A DNA stretch of 64,000 bases, taken from the NCBI RefSeq assembly GCF_003129965.1, contig NZ_NRCJ01000008.1, positions 83,557 to 147,556 on the forward strand. Direction: 5' to 3'. Positions 53,352-63,924 of the stretch are shown here, piece after piece. Position 1 is the stretch's first letter; each line of letters starts with the position of its first letter. The position numbers and the translations under genes are program-made. The notes under the pieces were generated by a model that saw only the letters and a list, made by a program, of their open reading frames with translations, did no database searches and was not told the origin of the DNA. This DNA comes from Aggregatibacter kilianii. Lineage in GTDB: Bacteria > Pseudomonadota > Gammaproteobacteria > Enterobacterales > Pasteurellaceae.

Positions 53352-55745
53352 CTAATTCGCCGGTTTCGCTTCTTCCACCGGGGCGGCGTTGTCTTCTTTT
53401 AACACATCCCACACGCTTTCCGGTTTGGTTGTGGTGTTGGCGTTGGTTTGCGTTGGGGCGTTGGTGACGATGTTGGCGGTTTGGGTCAACGGAGCTTGTT
53501 GGCAGAAAGACTGATTTCTGTCCGCCCAAACGGGAATGGTGCGCGAGCTGGCGCAGTCCCAGCCGCCGTAGGCATTAATACCGACCCATTTGATGTCTTG
53601 CGGTTTATGTAATTTTAACGGGCGGACGGTGGCGCGTTGTAAATAATCTTTATACACTTGCAATGCGCCGCTGGCGCCGGTGAGTTTGGTTTCGCCGTTG
53701 TCGTCGCGTCCCAGCCAAACGGTGGTGACGTTCTCACCGTCGATACCCACGAACCAAGTATCGCGGGCATCATTGGTGGTGCCGGTTTTGCCGGCTAAAT
53801 GTAACGGTGCGAAATCCTTTTGCAAACTGCGCGCCGTACCGCGATCCACCACCTGTTGCATGGCAAATAGGGTTTGGAAGGCGGCTTCCCTTGGCACCAC
53901 TTGTTGCGGTTCAAATTCGCGCGCATAAATCACATTGCCTTGTCTGTCTGTCACACTGTTGATGGTGTTTAACGGCACGCTGGCACCTTCGTTGGCGATG
54001 GTTTGATAAAGTTTCGTCACATCATAGGGCGAAATGGAATAGGAGCCGAGCAGGGTGGACGGCACTTTCGGAATGGCGACTTTATCCCAGCCCATGGCTT
54101 GTTGCACGGAAATCACTTTGGTTAAACCGAGCTTCATACCGATGTTCACCGTCGGAATATTCAGGGAACGCACCAGCGCGTCCATCAGCATCACGGAACC
54201 GCTGTATTTGCGGTCGTAATTGCGTGGCTGCCACGGCGGGCTGCCTTTCACGTTAATGGTAATCGGCTGATTATTAATTGGCGTGTTGAGGCGGAACTGA
54301 TCCGGGTACATAAGTGCGGTCAAATAAATGGACGGTTTTACCAAGGAACCGATTTGACGTTTTGCGGTTAAGGCACGGTTAAAGCCGGCGAATTGGGTTT
54401 GCAAGCCGCCCACAATGGCGCGTACTTCGCCGGTTTGATAATCGGCGACCACCATGGCAGATTCCAAATGCGGATTTTTGTGTTTCACCTGTAAATCGGA
54501 CACGGCGTTGATCACAGCCTGTTCGGCGCGATCCTGTTGTTTTACGTCTAAGGTGGAAAAAATCCGCGCACCCAATAAGTTGCCCGCTTTGCCTTCGCCG
54601 AGCTGATGGCGTAATTCCGTTTGCAAGGTTTGGATAAATGCCGGGTATTTGCGGCTAATTTTCCCTTTTTCCTGCACGCCGAGCGGGCGTTGGCTCAATA
54701 ATTGATAGAGTTCTTCACCGATGACTTTGTGTTCCAGTAACAAATGCAAGACCACGTTACGGCGCTCAAGGGCATTGTTCGGGTTACGCCACGGATTATA
54801 CAGCGACGGACCTTTCACCATGCCCACCAACAACGCAATTTGATCCAAGCTGATTTCCCGCACGGAACGCCCGAAATAAAACTGGCTGGCTAATTCAAAA
54901 CCGTGAATTTGGTTATCGCCGTTTTGTCCGAGGTAAATTTCGTTTAAATAGGTTTCCAGAATGCGATTTTTGTCGTAACGCCAATCCAGAATCAACGCCA
55001 TCAAGGCTTCGTTTACTTTACGGCTGAGGGTGCGTTCGTTGCTTAAAAATAAATTTTTAACTAACTGTTGTGTGAGCGTGCTGCCGCCTTGCACCGTTTG
55101 TCCTGCCTGAATATTGGTGATCATGGCGCGTAAAATGCCGAGCGGGCTGATGCCGTCATGTTCAAAGAAGCGGCGATCTTCCGTTAATAACAACGCATCG
55201 ATGAGTAAGCGCGGATATTGTTGCAAAGAAATGGCAAGGCGTTCTTCTTTGTCCGATTGCAAAATAGCAATGAGCTTCGGCGCCATGCGGAATTCGTCGA
55301 TGGTTTTGACGTTAATCAGATCTTCGATCACCGCCAGTTTGTTCTGTTGAAAACGCAGACGGAACACCCGTTGGGCTTCCGGTGTATCAGGAAACGGGAA
55401 ACCGCGACGCAGCAGCACGATGGTGTTGTCTTCAATTTTGAAATCGCCCGGCGCGGCAATCATGGTGGTTTGACGATATTCGTTATCCAGCAGGATTTGT
55501 TTGATTTGCTCCAGGCTTAAGCCGTCACTAACCCGAATGCTTTCGATACGGCTATACACTTCCGCCGGCAAACGCCAGATTTGTCCGTCCATTTTGCTGC
55601 GAATTTGCCAATCCAAATAGGCGGAATAGCAAAACAGCATACAAAAGAAGGTAAAGGCGGTTTTTAACAGCAACATTTTCCAAGATCGTTTCGACTTTGT
55701 CGGTTGCTGTTCGGTGGAAGTGTGTTGATCTTGTTTTGTTGCCAT
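53352..55745 (-). CDS. mrcB: Penicillin-binding protein 1B (bifunctional)
   Basis: 797 residues. A cytoplasmic basic tail and one membrane helix (residues ~24-44) come first, then UB2H, then the GT51 transglycosylase domain with EDRRFFEHDG (about 189-198) and QGGSTLTQQLVKN. The transpeptidase has SLVK (Ser467), SLN (527-529) and KTGT (653-656). It polymerises and cross-links peptidoglycan. The C-terminus is Thr/Asn-rich and variable. Catalytic residues are all present. It has its own start with 30 bp to the next gene upstream. Confidence 0.97.
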   Translation of the reverse strand: MATKQDQHTSTEQQPTKSKRSWKMLLLKTAFTFFCMLFCYSAYLDWQIRSKMDGQIWRLPAEVYSRIESIRVSDGLSLEQIKQILLDNEYRQTTMIAAPGDFKIEDNTIVLLRRGFPFPDTPEAQRVFRLRFQQNKLAVIEDLINVKTIDEFRMAPKLIAILQSDKEERLAISLQQYPRLLIDALLLTEDRRFFEHDGISPLGILRAMITNIQAGQTVQGGSTLTQQLVKNLFLSNERTLSRKVNEALMALILDWRYDKNRILETYLNEIYLGQNGDNQIHGFELASQFYFGRSVREISLDQIALLVGMVKGPSLYNPWRNPNNALERRNVVLHLLLEHKVIGEELYQLLSQRPLGVQEKGKISRKYPAFIQTLQTELRHQLGEGKAGNLLGARIFSTLDVKQQDRAEQAVINAVSDLQVKHKNPHLESAMVVADYQTGEVRAIVGGLQTQFAGFNRALTAKRQIGSLVKPSIYLTALMYPDQFRLNTPINNQPITINVKGSPPWQPRNYDRKYSGSVMLMDALVRSLNIPTVNIGMKLGLTKVISVQQAMGWDKVAIPKVPSTLLGSYSISPYDVTKLYQTIANEGASVPLNTINSVTDRQGNVIYAREFEPQQVVPREAAFQTLFAMQQVVDRGTARSLQKDFAPLHLAGKTGTTNDARDTWFVGIDGENVTTVWLGRDDNGETKLTGASGALQVYKDYLQRATVRPLKLHKPQDIKWVGINAYGGWDCASSRTIPVWADRNQSFCQQAPLTQTANIVTNAPTQTNANTTTKPESVWDVLKEDNAAPVEEAKPAN

Positions 55746-55775
55746 GTGCGTTACCGTTCGGGCTGAATGTTGGAA

Positions 55776-56138
55776 TTAAGGGCGGATAAAATCCAAGTAA
55801 GAATGCAGAAAACGGGCGAAATCTTCAACCCCGCAAAAGGCGATGCTTTCGTCGTCATAATAATAGAAGCCGTCTTCAAGTACTTCTTGATTGTCGATGG
55901 CGAGATTATTCGCTTTCGCCATCACTTCATCGGCATTGATATATAAGCTGTATTCGGCACCGGTTAAGACAATGTCCGCCTCGTGAAGCGCCGGTAAATG
56001 TTGCAAATGAAAAAGTGCGGTGGAAATTAGCTGTGGATTCGACCGCACTTCGATATTAAACCAGTTGGCAAAGGCCTCATGCTCCATTGAGCATTTCGCG
56101 ACGGTGTTGCCTTGGTGAGAGGTAAATTGAAAATCCAT
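55776..56138 (-). CDS. yacL: YacL-family (UPF0231) protein
   Basis: 120 residues. DFQFTSHQGNTVAKCSMEHE, NPQLISTALFHLQHL and the C-terminal FCGVEDFARFLHSYLDFIRP are characteristic of UPF0231/YacL. Function is unknown. It starts 1 bp after the erpA stop and is followed 30 bp later by mrcB, so it is probably the second gene of an erpA operon. Confidence 0.88.
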   Translation of the reverse strand: MDFQFTSHQGNTVAKCSMEHEAFANWFNIEVRSNPQLISTALFHLQHLPALHEADIVLTGAEYSLYINADEVMAKANNLAIDNQEVLEDGFYYYDDESIAFCGVEDFARFLHSYLDFIRP

Positions 56139-56139
56139 G

Positions 56140-56481
56140 TCAGATGCTGAAAGAGGATCCGCAACCGCAAGTGGAGGAGGCGTTCGGATTGTTCACGATA
56201 AAGCGCGAGCCTTCCAAACCTTCGGTGTAATCAACGGTACCGCCGATTAAATATTGCAAACTCATCGGATCAATGACTAATTGCACGCCCGAATTTTCCA
56301 CGGTCAGATCGCCGTCGTTGACTTTCTCGTCGAAGGTGAAGCCGTATTGGAAACCGCTGCAACCGCCGCCGGTAATATACACGCGCAATTTAAGCGCCGG
56401 ATTTTCTTCTTCGGTAATTAAGGATTTAACTTTTTGCGCCGCCGCGTCGGTAAAAGTTAACGGAACTGATATCTCTGTCAT
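56140..56481 (-). CDS. erpA: Iron-sulfur cluster insertion protein ErpA
   Basis: 113 residues from the ATG at 56481 ([11 protein letters not shown]), preceded by GGGGAA; an ATG at 56520 gives an extension absent from the family. The A-type carrier cysteines are in GGGCSGF and the CGCGSSF C-terminus. It passes Fe-S clusters to apo-proteins such as IspG/IspH. The length fits E. coli ErpA (114). Confidence 0.96.
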   Translation of the reverse strand: MTEISVPLTFTDAAAQKVKSLITEEENPALKLRVYITGGGCSGFQYGFTFDEKVNDGDLTVENSGVQLVIDPMSLQYLIGGTVDYTEGLEGSRFIVNNPNASSTCGCGSSFSI

Positions 56482-56612
56482 TGTGATTCCCCACGATTTA
56501 GTTAAGCCCGTATTATCCAATAAGCCACTACGCCATTCAAGAATTTATCAAGGATTTTTCAATAGGTAAGTGCTATAATTCCGCGCAATAATTTTTATAC
56601 AGGGAGATGAAG

Positions 56613-57416
56613 ATGACTATTCCATTAAGAACGGAAGCTGAGATTGTTAAACTGCGTGAAGCCTGTAAACTGGCGTCCGACGTTTTGGTGATGATTGAAC
56701 CTCATATTAAAGAGGGCGTCACCACCGGCGAACTGGATCGCATTTGTCACGATTATATGGTGAACGTGCAAAAAGTGATTCCGGCGCCGCTGAATTATCA
56801 CGGTTTCCCGAAAGCCACCTGCATTTCCCTCAACGAAGTGGTTTGCCACGGCATTCCGAGTGACGATAAACACCTGAAAAAAGGCGATATTTTAAATATC
56901 GATATTACCGTTATTAAAGACGGTTATTACGGCGATAATTCCAAAATGTACATTGTCGGTGAAACGAATTTGCGTAGTAAAAAACTAGTCGATGCGGCGC
57001 AAGAAGCCCTTTATGTCGGCTTGCGTACGGTGAAACCGGGGATTCGTCTCAATGAAATCGGTCGCGCGGTACAAAAATATACGGAATCGCAAACCTTCAG
57101 CGTGGTGCGCGAATATTGCGGGCATGGCGTGGGCACAGAATTCCACTGTGAACCGCAAGTGTTGCATTATTACGCGGACGATGGTGGCGTGATTTTAAAA
57201 CCGGGCATGGTGTTTACTATTGAGCCGATGATTAACGCGGGCAAAAAAGAAGTGCGTTTAATGGGCGACGGTTGGACGGTGAAAACCAAAGATCGCAGCC
57301 ATTCCGCGCAATTTGAACATCAAATCGTGGTGACGGAAAATGGCTGTGAAGTGATGACCATCCGTGATGAAGAAATTGCCGAAGGGCGCATCCAACGCGT
57401 TATGGTGAATGTTTAA
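56613..57416 (+). CDS. map: Methionine aminopeptidase, type I
   Basis: 267 residues from the ATG at 56613; an ATG at 56607 overlaps the GGGAG Shine-Dalgarno and is not used. Metal ligands are visible in NIDITVIKDGYYGDNS (two Asp), GHGVGTEFH (His), FTIEPMI (Glu) and QFEHQIVV (Glu). It removes the initiator methionine from new proteins. It is divergent from erpA. The terminator at 57424 separates it from glnD. Confidence 0.96.
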   Translation: MTIPLRTEAEIVKLREACKLASDVLVMIEPHIKEGVTTGELDRICHDYMVNVQKVIPAPLNYHGFPKATCISLNEVVCHGIPSDDKHLKKGDILNIDITVIKDGYYGDNSKMYIVGETNLRSKKLVDAAQEALYVGLRTVKPGIRLNEIGRAVQKYTESQTFSVVREYCGHGVGTEFHCEPQVLHYYADDGGVILKPGMVFTIEPMINAGKKEVRLMGDGWTVKTKDRSHSAQFEHQIVVTENGCEVMTIRDEEIAEGRIQRVMVNV

Positions 57417-57423
57417 TTAACTG

Positions 57424-57455
57424 AAATCCGCTACGTTTCCGTGGCGGATTTTTTC
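57424..57455 (+). terminator. Terminator after map
   Basis: AAATCCGCTACG pairs with CGTGGCGGATTT (one G-U pair) over a 4-nt loop, ending in a T-run. Confidence 0.85.
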
Positions 57456-57481
57456 TATTTTCTGCTTTTGCAAGACGACCT

Positions 57482-60070
57482 ATGCTTTTCCCTTACGACA
57501 CCCAAGCCGAACTCACACCAAGTGCGGTCAAAATTCAGAGAGAAAATTTAAAACAGTTTGAACAGGCGAACTTTGATGATATCGCCGTGGATTTACTGAT
57601 TGCCAACCGCACCGCTTTTTACGATCAATTACTTTCCCATTTATGGCGCCATTTTCATTTTGCCGAAAATCCCGCACTGAGCCTCATTGCCGTGGGCGGT
57701 TACGGACGGGAGGAGATGTTCCCGCTTTCCGATTTGGATATTTTGATTTTAACGGCGCAACCGGCAACGCCCGAATTGCAGGAAAAACTCGGGCAATTCA
57801 TGCAGTTTTTATGGGATAGCGGATTTAACGTCGGTTCAAGCATTCGTACTCTTGCGGAATGCAAAACGGAGGGGCTGGCGGACATCACCATTGCTACTAA
57901 TTTGCTGGAAGCGCGTTATTTATGCGGCAGTCGCGATTTGTTCAAACAACTGGTGGCGTTGGTACAACAACCGGATTTTTGGTCGAAAACGGATTTCTGT
58001 CAGGCGAAAATTCAAGAAAAAAACGAACGTTATCAACGTTATAATAACACGTCTTACAATCTGGAGCCGGACATCAAATACAGCCCGGGCGGGTTGCGTG
58101 ATTTGCATTTGTTGTATTGGATTGCGCTACGCCACAACGGCGCGAAAAATTTACAGGAAATTTTGCAGGCGGGTTTCATTCATCCGGCGGAACACGCCTT
58201 ATTACTGAAAAGCCAGCAGTTTCTGTTTAAAGTGCGGTACGCTTTGCATTTAATTTTAAAGCGTTATGACAACCGCCTGCTGTTTGATCGCCAGTTGAAA
58301 GTAAGCGAATTATTGGGCTTTCAAGGCGAGGGAAATCAGGGCGTGGAAGCCATGATGAAGCAGTTTTTTCAGGCGTTGCATTCCATTTCTTTGTTAAGCG
58401 AATTGTTGGTGAAGCATTATCAGGAACATTTTTTAACGTCTCATGAAGTGGTGAGCGAGCAAATGCTCGACGACAATTTCAGTCTGACGAATCAATCCAT
58501 TTGCTTGCGTAACCACCAATGTTTTGAACAACAACCGGAAAGCATTCTCGATCTTTTCTATTATTTAACCCAATTTCCGCAGGCGGAGATTCATTCCTCC
58601 GTGTTGCGCGAGCTTTATTTGGCGCTGGATCAACGACAAGGCTATTTGTGCGATTTGCCGGCGGCGCGGGAAAAATTCGTACGCCTGTTTAATCAACCCG
58701 ACGCCATTAAGCGCGCCTTTTTTCCTATGCACCAATATGGCGTGCTGACCGCTTATTTGCCGCAATGGGGCAATATCGTCGGCTTAATGCAGTTTGATTT
58801 GTTCCATTGTTACACGGTGGACGAGCATATTTTGCGCGTGATGTTAAAACTGGAAAGTTTTTTAGACGGAGCCTCGGCGTCAAGCCATCCTATCTGCCAT
58901 CAAATATTCAGCCGAATTTCCGACCGCACTTTGTTGTATATCGCCGCCTTATTTCACGACATCGCCAAAGGACGTGGCGGGGCGCACGAATTGCTGGGGG
59001 CGGTGGATGTGCGCGAGTTTGCCATTTTGCACGGCTTCGACCAACGGGAAACGGAAACCATGGCGTGGTTGGTGGAACAGCATTTGCTGATGTCCGTCAC
59101 GGCACAACGGCGGGACATTCACGATCCGGAAATCGTGTTGAGCTTCGCCGAACTGGTGCGTAATCAGGTGCGCTTGGATTATTTAACCTGCCTCACCGTC
59201 GCCGATATTGTGGCGACCAACGAAACCCTATGGAACAGTTGGAAGCGTTCCTTGTTGGCGACCTTGTACGACTACACCACGCAACAATTCGCCCAAGGTC
59301 TGGAATCCTTATTGGATAATCGGGCAAAAGCCGAAGAACATCGCAAGCTGGCTTTGCAGGAAATACGCGAAAAAAACACCGCACTTTCCGAGCGGCAAAT
59401 CGAAAAATTGTGGCAATGTTGCCCGCTGGATTATTTTTTACGCAACTCACCGCAACAAATTAGCTGGCATACACAATTACTTGCCGAATTTCAGGGGGAT
59501 TTGCTGGTGAAAGTGAGCAACCGGTTTTCCGCCGGCGGCACGGAAATTTTCGTTTATACCAAAGACCGTCCGAACTTGTTTAATAAAGTGGTGAGCACCA
59601 TCGGCGCCAAAAAACTCAGTATTCACGACGCACAAATTATTACCGCGAAAGACGGTTATGTGCTGGACAGTTTTATCGTCACCGAGCTCGACGGTTCCGT
59701 CTTGCCGTTTGATCGTCGTCGTATGTTGGAGGCGGCGTTGACGGAGAGCCTAACTTCCGATGTGATCCATAAACAACGTCTGCGTGAAAAACATCAACTG
59801 GCACATTTCCATGTGAAAACCGAAGTGCGTTTTTTGAATACGGAAAAAACCGATCAAACGGAGATGGAACTGTTTGCGTTGGATCAGGCGGGCTTTCTGG
59901 CGGATGTGAGTGCGGTCTTTTGCGATCTGGAACTGAATTTGCTCAACGCGAAAATCACCACGAACGGCGAAAAAGTGGAAGACTTTTTTATTTTGACCAA
60001 CAAAGAAGGCAGGGCGTTAAACAGCGCCGAAAGAAAACAACTCACCGAACAATTATTACAACTGAATTAA
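57482..60070 (+). CDS. glnD: PII uridylyltransferase / uridylyl-removing enzyme
   Basis: 862 residues, the usual GlnD length. The nucleotidyltransferase has [15 protein letters not shown] (about residues 72-86) with the catalytic DxD. The HD domain ([10 protein letters not shown], about 490) removes UMP. Two C-terminal ACT domains ([20 protein letters not shown], about 700; [20 protein letters not shown], about 800) sense glutamine. It modifies PII to report nitrogen status. No frameshift is seen. Confidence 0.96.
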   Translation: MLFPYDTQAELTPSAVKIQRENLKQFEQANFDDIAVDLLIANRTAFYDQLLSHLWRHFHFAENPALSLIAVGGYGREEMFPLSDLDILILTAQPATPELQEKLGQFMQFLWDSGFNVGSSIRTLAECKTEGLADITIATNLLEARYLCGSRDLFKQLVALVQQPDFWSKTDFCQAKIQEKNERYQRYNNTSYNLEPDIKYSPGGLRDLHLLYWIALRHNGAKNLQEILQAGFIHPAEHALLLKSQQFLFKVRYALHLILKRYDNRLLFDRQLKVSELLGFQGEGNQGVEAMMKQFFQALHSISLLSELLVKHYQEHFLTSHEVVSEQMLDDNFSLTNQSICLRNHQCFEQQPESILDLFYYLTQFPQAEIHSSVLRELYLALDQRQGYLCDLPAAREKFVRLFNQPDAIKRAFFPMHQYGVLTAYLPQWGNIVGLMQFDLFHCYTVDEHILRVMLKLESFLDGASASSHPICHQIFSRISDRTLLYIAALFHDIAKGRGGAHELLGAVDVREFAILHGFDQRETETMAWLVEQHLLMSVTAQRRDIHDPEIVLSFAELVRNQVRLDYLTCLTVADIVATNETLWNSWKRSLLATLYDYTTQQFAQGLESLLDNRAKAEEHRKLALQEIREKNTALSERQIEKLWQCCPLDYFLRNSPQQISWHTQLLAEFQGDLLVKVSNRFSAGGTEIFVYTKDRPNLFNKVVSTIGAKKLSIHDAQIITAKDGYVLDSFIVTELDGSVLPFDRRRMLEAALTESLTSDVIHKQRLREKHQLAHFHVKTEVRFLNTEKTDQTEMELFALDQAGFLADVSAVFCDLELNLLNAKITTNGEKVEDFFILTNKEGRALNSAERKQLTEQLLQLN

Positions 60071-60092
60071 CCACAACCACAAGAGAATCAAA

Positions 60093-60914
60093 ATGACTAA
60101 TGAACCTTTATGCGATATTTATCCTGTTGATAATGTGCGTTATTTGCTTTCGACTCGCGGACCCGATTACATCACCGAACGCCTACGGCGCGGCGAAACC
60201 TGGGAAAAGTTTTTGCTGACGATTTCTCAATTTTTGATTGAAGGCATTGAAAATCCGGTATTGTTCGATATTGGCGCCAATTTAGGCGCGTGGACGATTC
60301 CCATGGGAAAATATATTCAGCCCCGTCACGGTAAAATTTTTGCTTTTGAACCGCAGCGGCCGGTGTTTTACCAGCTCTGCGGCAATTTATTTCTGAATAA
60401 TCTGATGCATTGTCATGCCTACAATATGGCGTTAGGTAACAAAAGGGAAACGATTCGAATTCCGCTGTTAGATGTTCATCGCTCCATTAATGTTGGAGCC
60501 TTTTCCATTTCCGATGAGATTAATCAACAACTTGCTTCTTGCGGTTGGACACAAGAATATTCCGAATATCAGGAAGTGGAATGCAACACATTAAATTCGC
60601 TGTTTGCAGATTGGCCTGATGAAAAAGTACATTTAATCAAAATTGATGTGGAAGGCTGGGAGCTGGAAGTGTTACAGGGTGCAAAAAGATTTCTACGAAA
60701 TTCGGGTTTTCCGCCGTTATTATTTGAGGTGTGGGGCGAACAAATGCCTAAAATGTTACCTAAAAGGGCGCAATTGTTGGCATTTGTGGAAAGCTTGGGA
60801 TATGACTATGTGTTAAGCAATGAACTTTGTATTGCACAACATCGGGAAAATAAATTGATCGAGGTGAAAACGGAAGGGGAAATGGTTTACTTCTCCCGTT
60901 TGGTAAAAGGTTAA
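60093..60914 (+). CDS. FkbM-family methyltransferase
   Basis: 273 residues. The SAM-binding motif is VLFDIGANLGAWTI (about residues 55-70), the second block is IFAFEPQRPVFYQL, and the FkbM signature is HLIKIDVEGWELEVLQGAKR. These enzymes O-methylate sugars, polyketides or lipids. There is no signal sequence, so it is cytoplasmic. It begins 22 bp after glnD. The acceptor is unknown. Confidence 0.8.
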   Translation: MTNEPLCDIYPVDNVRYLLSTRGPDYITERLRRGETWEKFLLTISQFLIEGIENPVLFDIGANLGAWTIPMGKYIQPRHGKIFAFEPQRPVFYQLCGNLFLNNLMHCHAYNMALGNKRETIRIPLLDVHRSINVGAFSISDEINQQLASCGWTQEYSEYQEVECNTLNSLFADWPDEKVHLIKIDVEGWELEVLQGAKRFLRNSGFPPLLFEVWGEQMPKMLPKRAQLLAFVESLGYDYVLSNELCIAQHRENKLIEVKTEGEMVYFSRLVKG

Positions 60915-60920
60915 GCAAAG

Positions 60921-60969
60921 AAAAGTGCGGTGGATTTTCAAAACGTTTTTAAAATCCACCGCACTTTTT
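60921..60969. terminator. Bidirectional uptake-signal terminator between FkbM gene and hemL
   Basis: A perfect 18-bp stem (AAAAGTGCGGTGGATTTT at 60921-60938 and its complement at 60951-60968) with a 12-nt loop. It lies between two convergent genes. Confidence 0.9.
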
Positions 60970-60979
60970 ATATCCGTGA

Positions 60980-62263
60980 TTACGCCAATTCGGCAAAAGC
61001 AATATCTGCCGCCGCCAAAGTGCGGTCAATATCCTCATCGGAATGGGCGAGAGACATGAATCCCGCTTCAAATGCCGATGGTGCCAGATAAACGCCTAAA
61101 TCCAACATTTTGTGGAAGAAGCGTTTGAATTTTTCCGTGTCGCACGCCATCACATCTTGATAGCAGGAAACCTCTTGTTTGTCGGTGAAGAAGATGCCGA
61201 ACATACCGCCCGCATAATTGACCGTAAACGGCACCTGATGTTTTGCTGCTAACGCCTGTAAGCCTTTCGCCAGTTTTTCTGTTTGTTGTGCGAGTTTTTG
61301 CTCGTTGCCGTCTTTTTTCAATTCCGTTAAGCAAGCGATGCCCGCTGCCATCGCAATCGGGTTGCCGGACAAGGTTCCCGCCTGATAAACCGGACCGGTC
61401 GGCGCAATGTGTTGCATGATCTCTTTTTTACCGCCGAACGCACCCACCGGCATACCGCCTCCGATAACTTTGCCCAGGCAGGTCAAATCCGGTGTTACAT
61501 TGTAATAACGCTGCGCGCCGCCTAATGCCACGCGAAAACCTGTCATCACTTCATCAATGATAAACACGGCGCCGTATTGATCGCAAAGTTTGCGTAAGCC
61601 TTGTAGAAAATCGTTTTTCGGCGGGACGCAGTTCATATTGCCGGCAACGGGCTCGACGATGACGCAGGCGATATCGTTCGGGTATTGCTCAAATGCTTGC
61701 TTGACGGAATCCAAGTCGTTATAGGTGCAGGTGAGGGTGTGTTTGGCGAAATCCGCCGGTACGCCTGGGGAGTTAGGTTGTCCTAAGGTTAAGGCGCCGG
61801 AGCCGGCTTTTACCAGCAAGGAATCTGCGTGACCGTGATAGCAGCCTTCAAATTTAATGATTTTATCCCGCTTGGTGTAACCGCGCGCTAGACGAATAGC
61901 GGACATGGTAGCTTCCGTGCCGGAGCTCACCATTCTGACCAGCTCAATGGAAGGAATCAATTGGCAAACCAATTCGGCAAGTTCGATTTCCAACGGCGTC
62001 GGTGCGCCGAAACTGAGACCGTTTTGCGCAGTTTTGATGACGGCATTTAAAATTGACGGGTGGTTGTGCCCTAAGATCATTGGTCCCCAAGAGCCGACGT
62101 AGTCAATGTATTGTTTGCCATCCGTGTCGTAAATATACGCGCCTTGCGCTTTTTCAATAAACACCGGTGTCCCGCCCACACCGTTAAAGGCGCGGACCGG
62201 TGAATTGACACCGCCCGGAATCACATGTTGGGCGCGGGAAAAAAGTGCGGTCGAATTTGTCAT
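60980..62263 (-). CDS. hemL: Glutamate-1-semialdehyde 2,1-aminomutase
   Basis: 427 residues. The PLP-binding lysine is in [16 protein letters not shown] (about Lys265). [28 protein letters not shown] and [11 protein letters not shown] are conserved. It makes 5-aminolevulinate for heme. An uptake signal lies inside the first codons. It is divergent from wecA. No defect is seen. Confidence 0.97.
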   Translation of the reverse strand: MTNSTALFSRAQHVIPGGVNSPVRAFNGVGGTPVFIEKAQGAYIYDTDGKQYIDYVGSWGPMILGHNHPSILNAVIKTAQNGLSFGAPTPLEIELAELVCQLIPSIELVRMVSSGTEATMSAIRLARGYTKRDKIIKFEGCYHGHADSLLVKAGSGALTLGQPNSPGVPADFAKHTLTCTYNDLDSVKQAFEQYPNDIACVIVEPVAGNMNCVPPKNDFLQGLRKLCDQYGAVFIIDEVMTGFRVALGGAQRYYNVTPDLTCLGKVIGGGMPVGAFGGKKEIMQHIAPTGPVYQAGTLSGNPIAMAAGIACLTELKKDGNEQKLAQQTEKLAKGLQALAAKHQVPFTVNYAGGMFGIFFTDKQEVSCYQDVMACDTEKFKRFFHKMLDLGVYLAPSAFEAGFMSLAHSDEDIDRTLAAADIAFAELA

Positions 62264-62390
62264 CGTTTTTTATCCTTATGTTCAAAAATGTTCGCTATTG
62301 TACTGAAAAAAGCCAATGTGAGTAAAAATATTTATGTAGCCTTTTGCCTTTGTGATATGCTTTGCGCATTTTATTTTCACGGGAAGACCT

Positions 62391-63464
62391 ATGTTACTGA
62401 CGTTATTTGTTACATTTTTGGGGGCATTTTTAACTTTACTCGTGATGCGCCCCGTTGCAATTCGCTTCGGCTTGGTGGATAAACCGAATTACCGCAAACG
62501 CCATCAGGGCGCCATTCCGTTGATTGGCGGAATTTCGTTATTTATGGGTAACCTTTGTTTTTACCTCATGCAATGGGATCAAACCCGCTTACCTTATCTT
62601 TATTTATTCAGTATTTTGGTGTTGTTGCTGATGGGGATTATTGACGATCGTTACGACATCAGTCCTTTTTTGCGCGCCGGTATTCAGGCATTTTTAGCCA
62701 TTTTAATGATTGATATGGGGAATGTTTATCTCGATCATTTGGGGCAAATTTTGGGGCCGTTCCAGCTAACCTTGGGATCTATCGGTTTAATTATTACCGT
62801 ATTGGCAACCATTGGAATTATTAATGCCTTTAATATGATTGACGGCATCGATGGTTTGCTCGGAGGTTTATCTTGCGTTTCTTTTGCAGCAATCGGCATT
62901 TTGATGTATCGCGACGGACAAATGGATTTGGCTTATTGGAGTTTCGGATTAATTATTGCCATTTTCCCTTATTTGATGATGAACCTTGGCATTCCGTTAG
63001 GTCCAAAATTTAAAGTTTTTATGGGAGACGCGGGCAGTACTTTAATCGGCTTTACGATTATTTGGATTCTGTTATTGAGCACGCAGGGTAAGGGGCATCC
63101 GATGAATCCGGTGACCGCACTTTGGGTCATTGCTATTCCGTTAGTGGATATGGTGGCGATTATTTATCGACGCTTAAGAAAAGGAAAAAGCCCATTCCGT
63201 CCAGATCGTTTACACGTCCATCATTTGATGGTGCGCGCCGGATTGACCTCTCGGCAAGCATTTTTACTGATTACCTTTGTAGCGGCATTGTGTGCGGGTT
63301 TCGGAATTTTGGGGGAGATCTACTATATTAATGAATGGGTGATGTTCATTGCGTTCATTATTCTTTTCTTTCTTTATTCCTATTCTATTACGCGGGCATG
63401 GAAAATTACCCGCTGGATACGGCGTATGAAGCGCCGTGCGGCAAAACGTTCCAAAACTAAATAG
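62391..63464 (+). CDS. wecA: Undecaprenyl-phosphate GlcNAc-1-phosphate transferase
   Basis: 357 residues from the ATG at 62391 (MLLTLFVTFLG), preceded by GGGAAG; an ATG at 62352 gives an unusual extension. About 11 membrane helices. Conserved loops are LVDKPNYRKRHQG, IIDDRYDISPFLRA, INAFNMIDGIDGL and VFMGDAGSTLIG, and the C-terminal HHLMVRAGLTSRQA loop (His-rich) binds the nucleotide sugar. It begins O-antigen, enterobacterial common antigen or other surface glycan synthesis. The C-terminus is strongly basic (RRMKRRAAKRSKTK). Confidence 0.94.
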   Translation: MLLTLFVTFLGAFLTLLVMRPVAIRFGLVDKPNYRKRHQGAIPLIGGISLFMGNLCFYLMQWDQTRLPYLYLFSILVLLLMGIIDDRYDISPFLRAGIQAFLAILMIDMGNVYLDHLGQILGPFQLTLGSIGLIITVLATIGIINAFNMIDGIDGLLGGLSCVSFAAIGILMYRDGQMDLAYWSFGLIIAIFPYLMMNLGIPLGPKFKVFMGDAGSTLIGFTIIWILLLSTQGKGHPMNPVTALWVIAIPLVDMVAIIYRRLRKGKSPFRPDRLHVHHLMVRAGLTSRQAFLLITFVAALCAGFGILGEIYYINEWVMFIAFIILFFLYSYSITRAWKITRWIRRMKRRAAKRSKTK

Positions 63465-63579
63465 AAGTTAACGTTTTCACTAAAAAGTTAAAATTAAACA
63501 AAAAATAATCAGAATTTTTATAAATTCTATTCACTTTGCATAAAAAAATAGCTGGCGATAAAATTTTGTAAAAAAAGAC

Positions 63580-63608
63580 TAGACAACCACTTTTTAAACT
63601 TTTAATAT
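63580..63608 (+). promoter_or_regulatory. Stable-RNA promoter before the tRNA genes
   Basis: TAGACA (63580-63585), a 17-bp spacer and TAATAT (63603-63608), followed by a GC-rich stretch (GCCCCGC) like the discriminator of stringently controlled tRNA/rRNA promoters. Confidence 0.65.
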
Positions 63609-63630
63609 ACGCCCCGCAACGACGCTTCTA

Positions 63631-63707
<77 letters not shown>

Positions 63708-63737
63708 GAGGTCATGCAAGTTCAGCTAATTCAATAT

Positions 63738-63814
63738 GGTGGCTATAGCTCAGTTGGTAGAGCCCCGGATTGTGATTCCGGTTGTCGTGGGTTCAAGTCC
63801 CATTAGCCACCCCA
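63738..63814 (+). tRNA. hisR: tRNA-His (anticodon GTG)
   Basis: 77 nt with the extra G(-1) at 63738 pairing with C73, typical of tRNA-His. The acceptor GTGGCTA pairs with TAGCCAC; anticodon GTG; encoded CCA. Confidence 0.96.
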
Positions 63815-63816
63815 TC

Positions 63817-63893
63817 CGGCGAGTAGCGCAGCTTGGTAGCGCAACTGGTTTGGGACCAGTGGGTCGTAGGTTCAAATCCTATCTCGCCGACCA
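63817..63893 (+). tRNA. proM: tRNA-Pro (anticodon TGG)
   Basis: 77 nt. The acceptor CGGCGAG pairs with CTCGCCG; anticodon TGG; encoded CCA. Only 2 bp separate it from tRNA-His. The order Arg-His-Pro is the E. coli argX-hisR-leuT-proM operon without leuT. Confidence 0.96.
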
Positions 63894-63898
63894 CTTTT

Positions 63899-63924
63899 AA
63901 TTCTGAGATTTCTCAGAATTTTTT
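63899..63924 (+). terminator. Hairpin after tRNA-Pro, in front of the rRNA leader
   Basis: A perfect 10-bp stem (AATTCTGAGA/TCTCAGAATT, 2-nt loop) with T4. It could end tRNA transcription or serve as the boxB-like hairpin preceding boxA. Confidence 0.65.
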
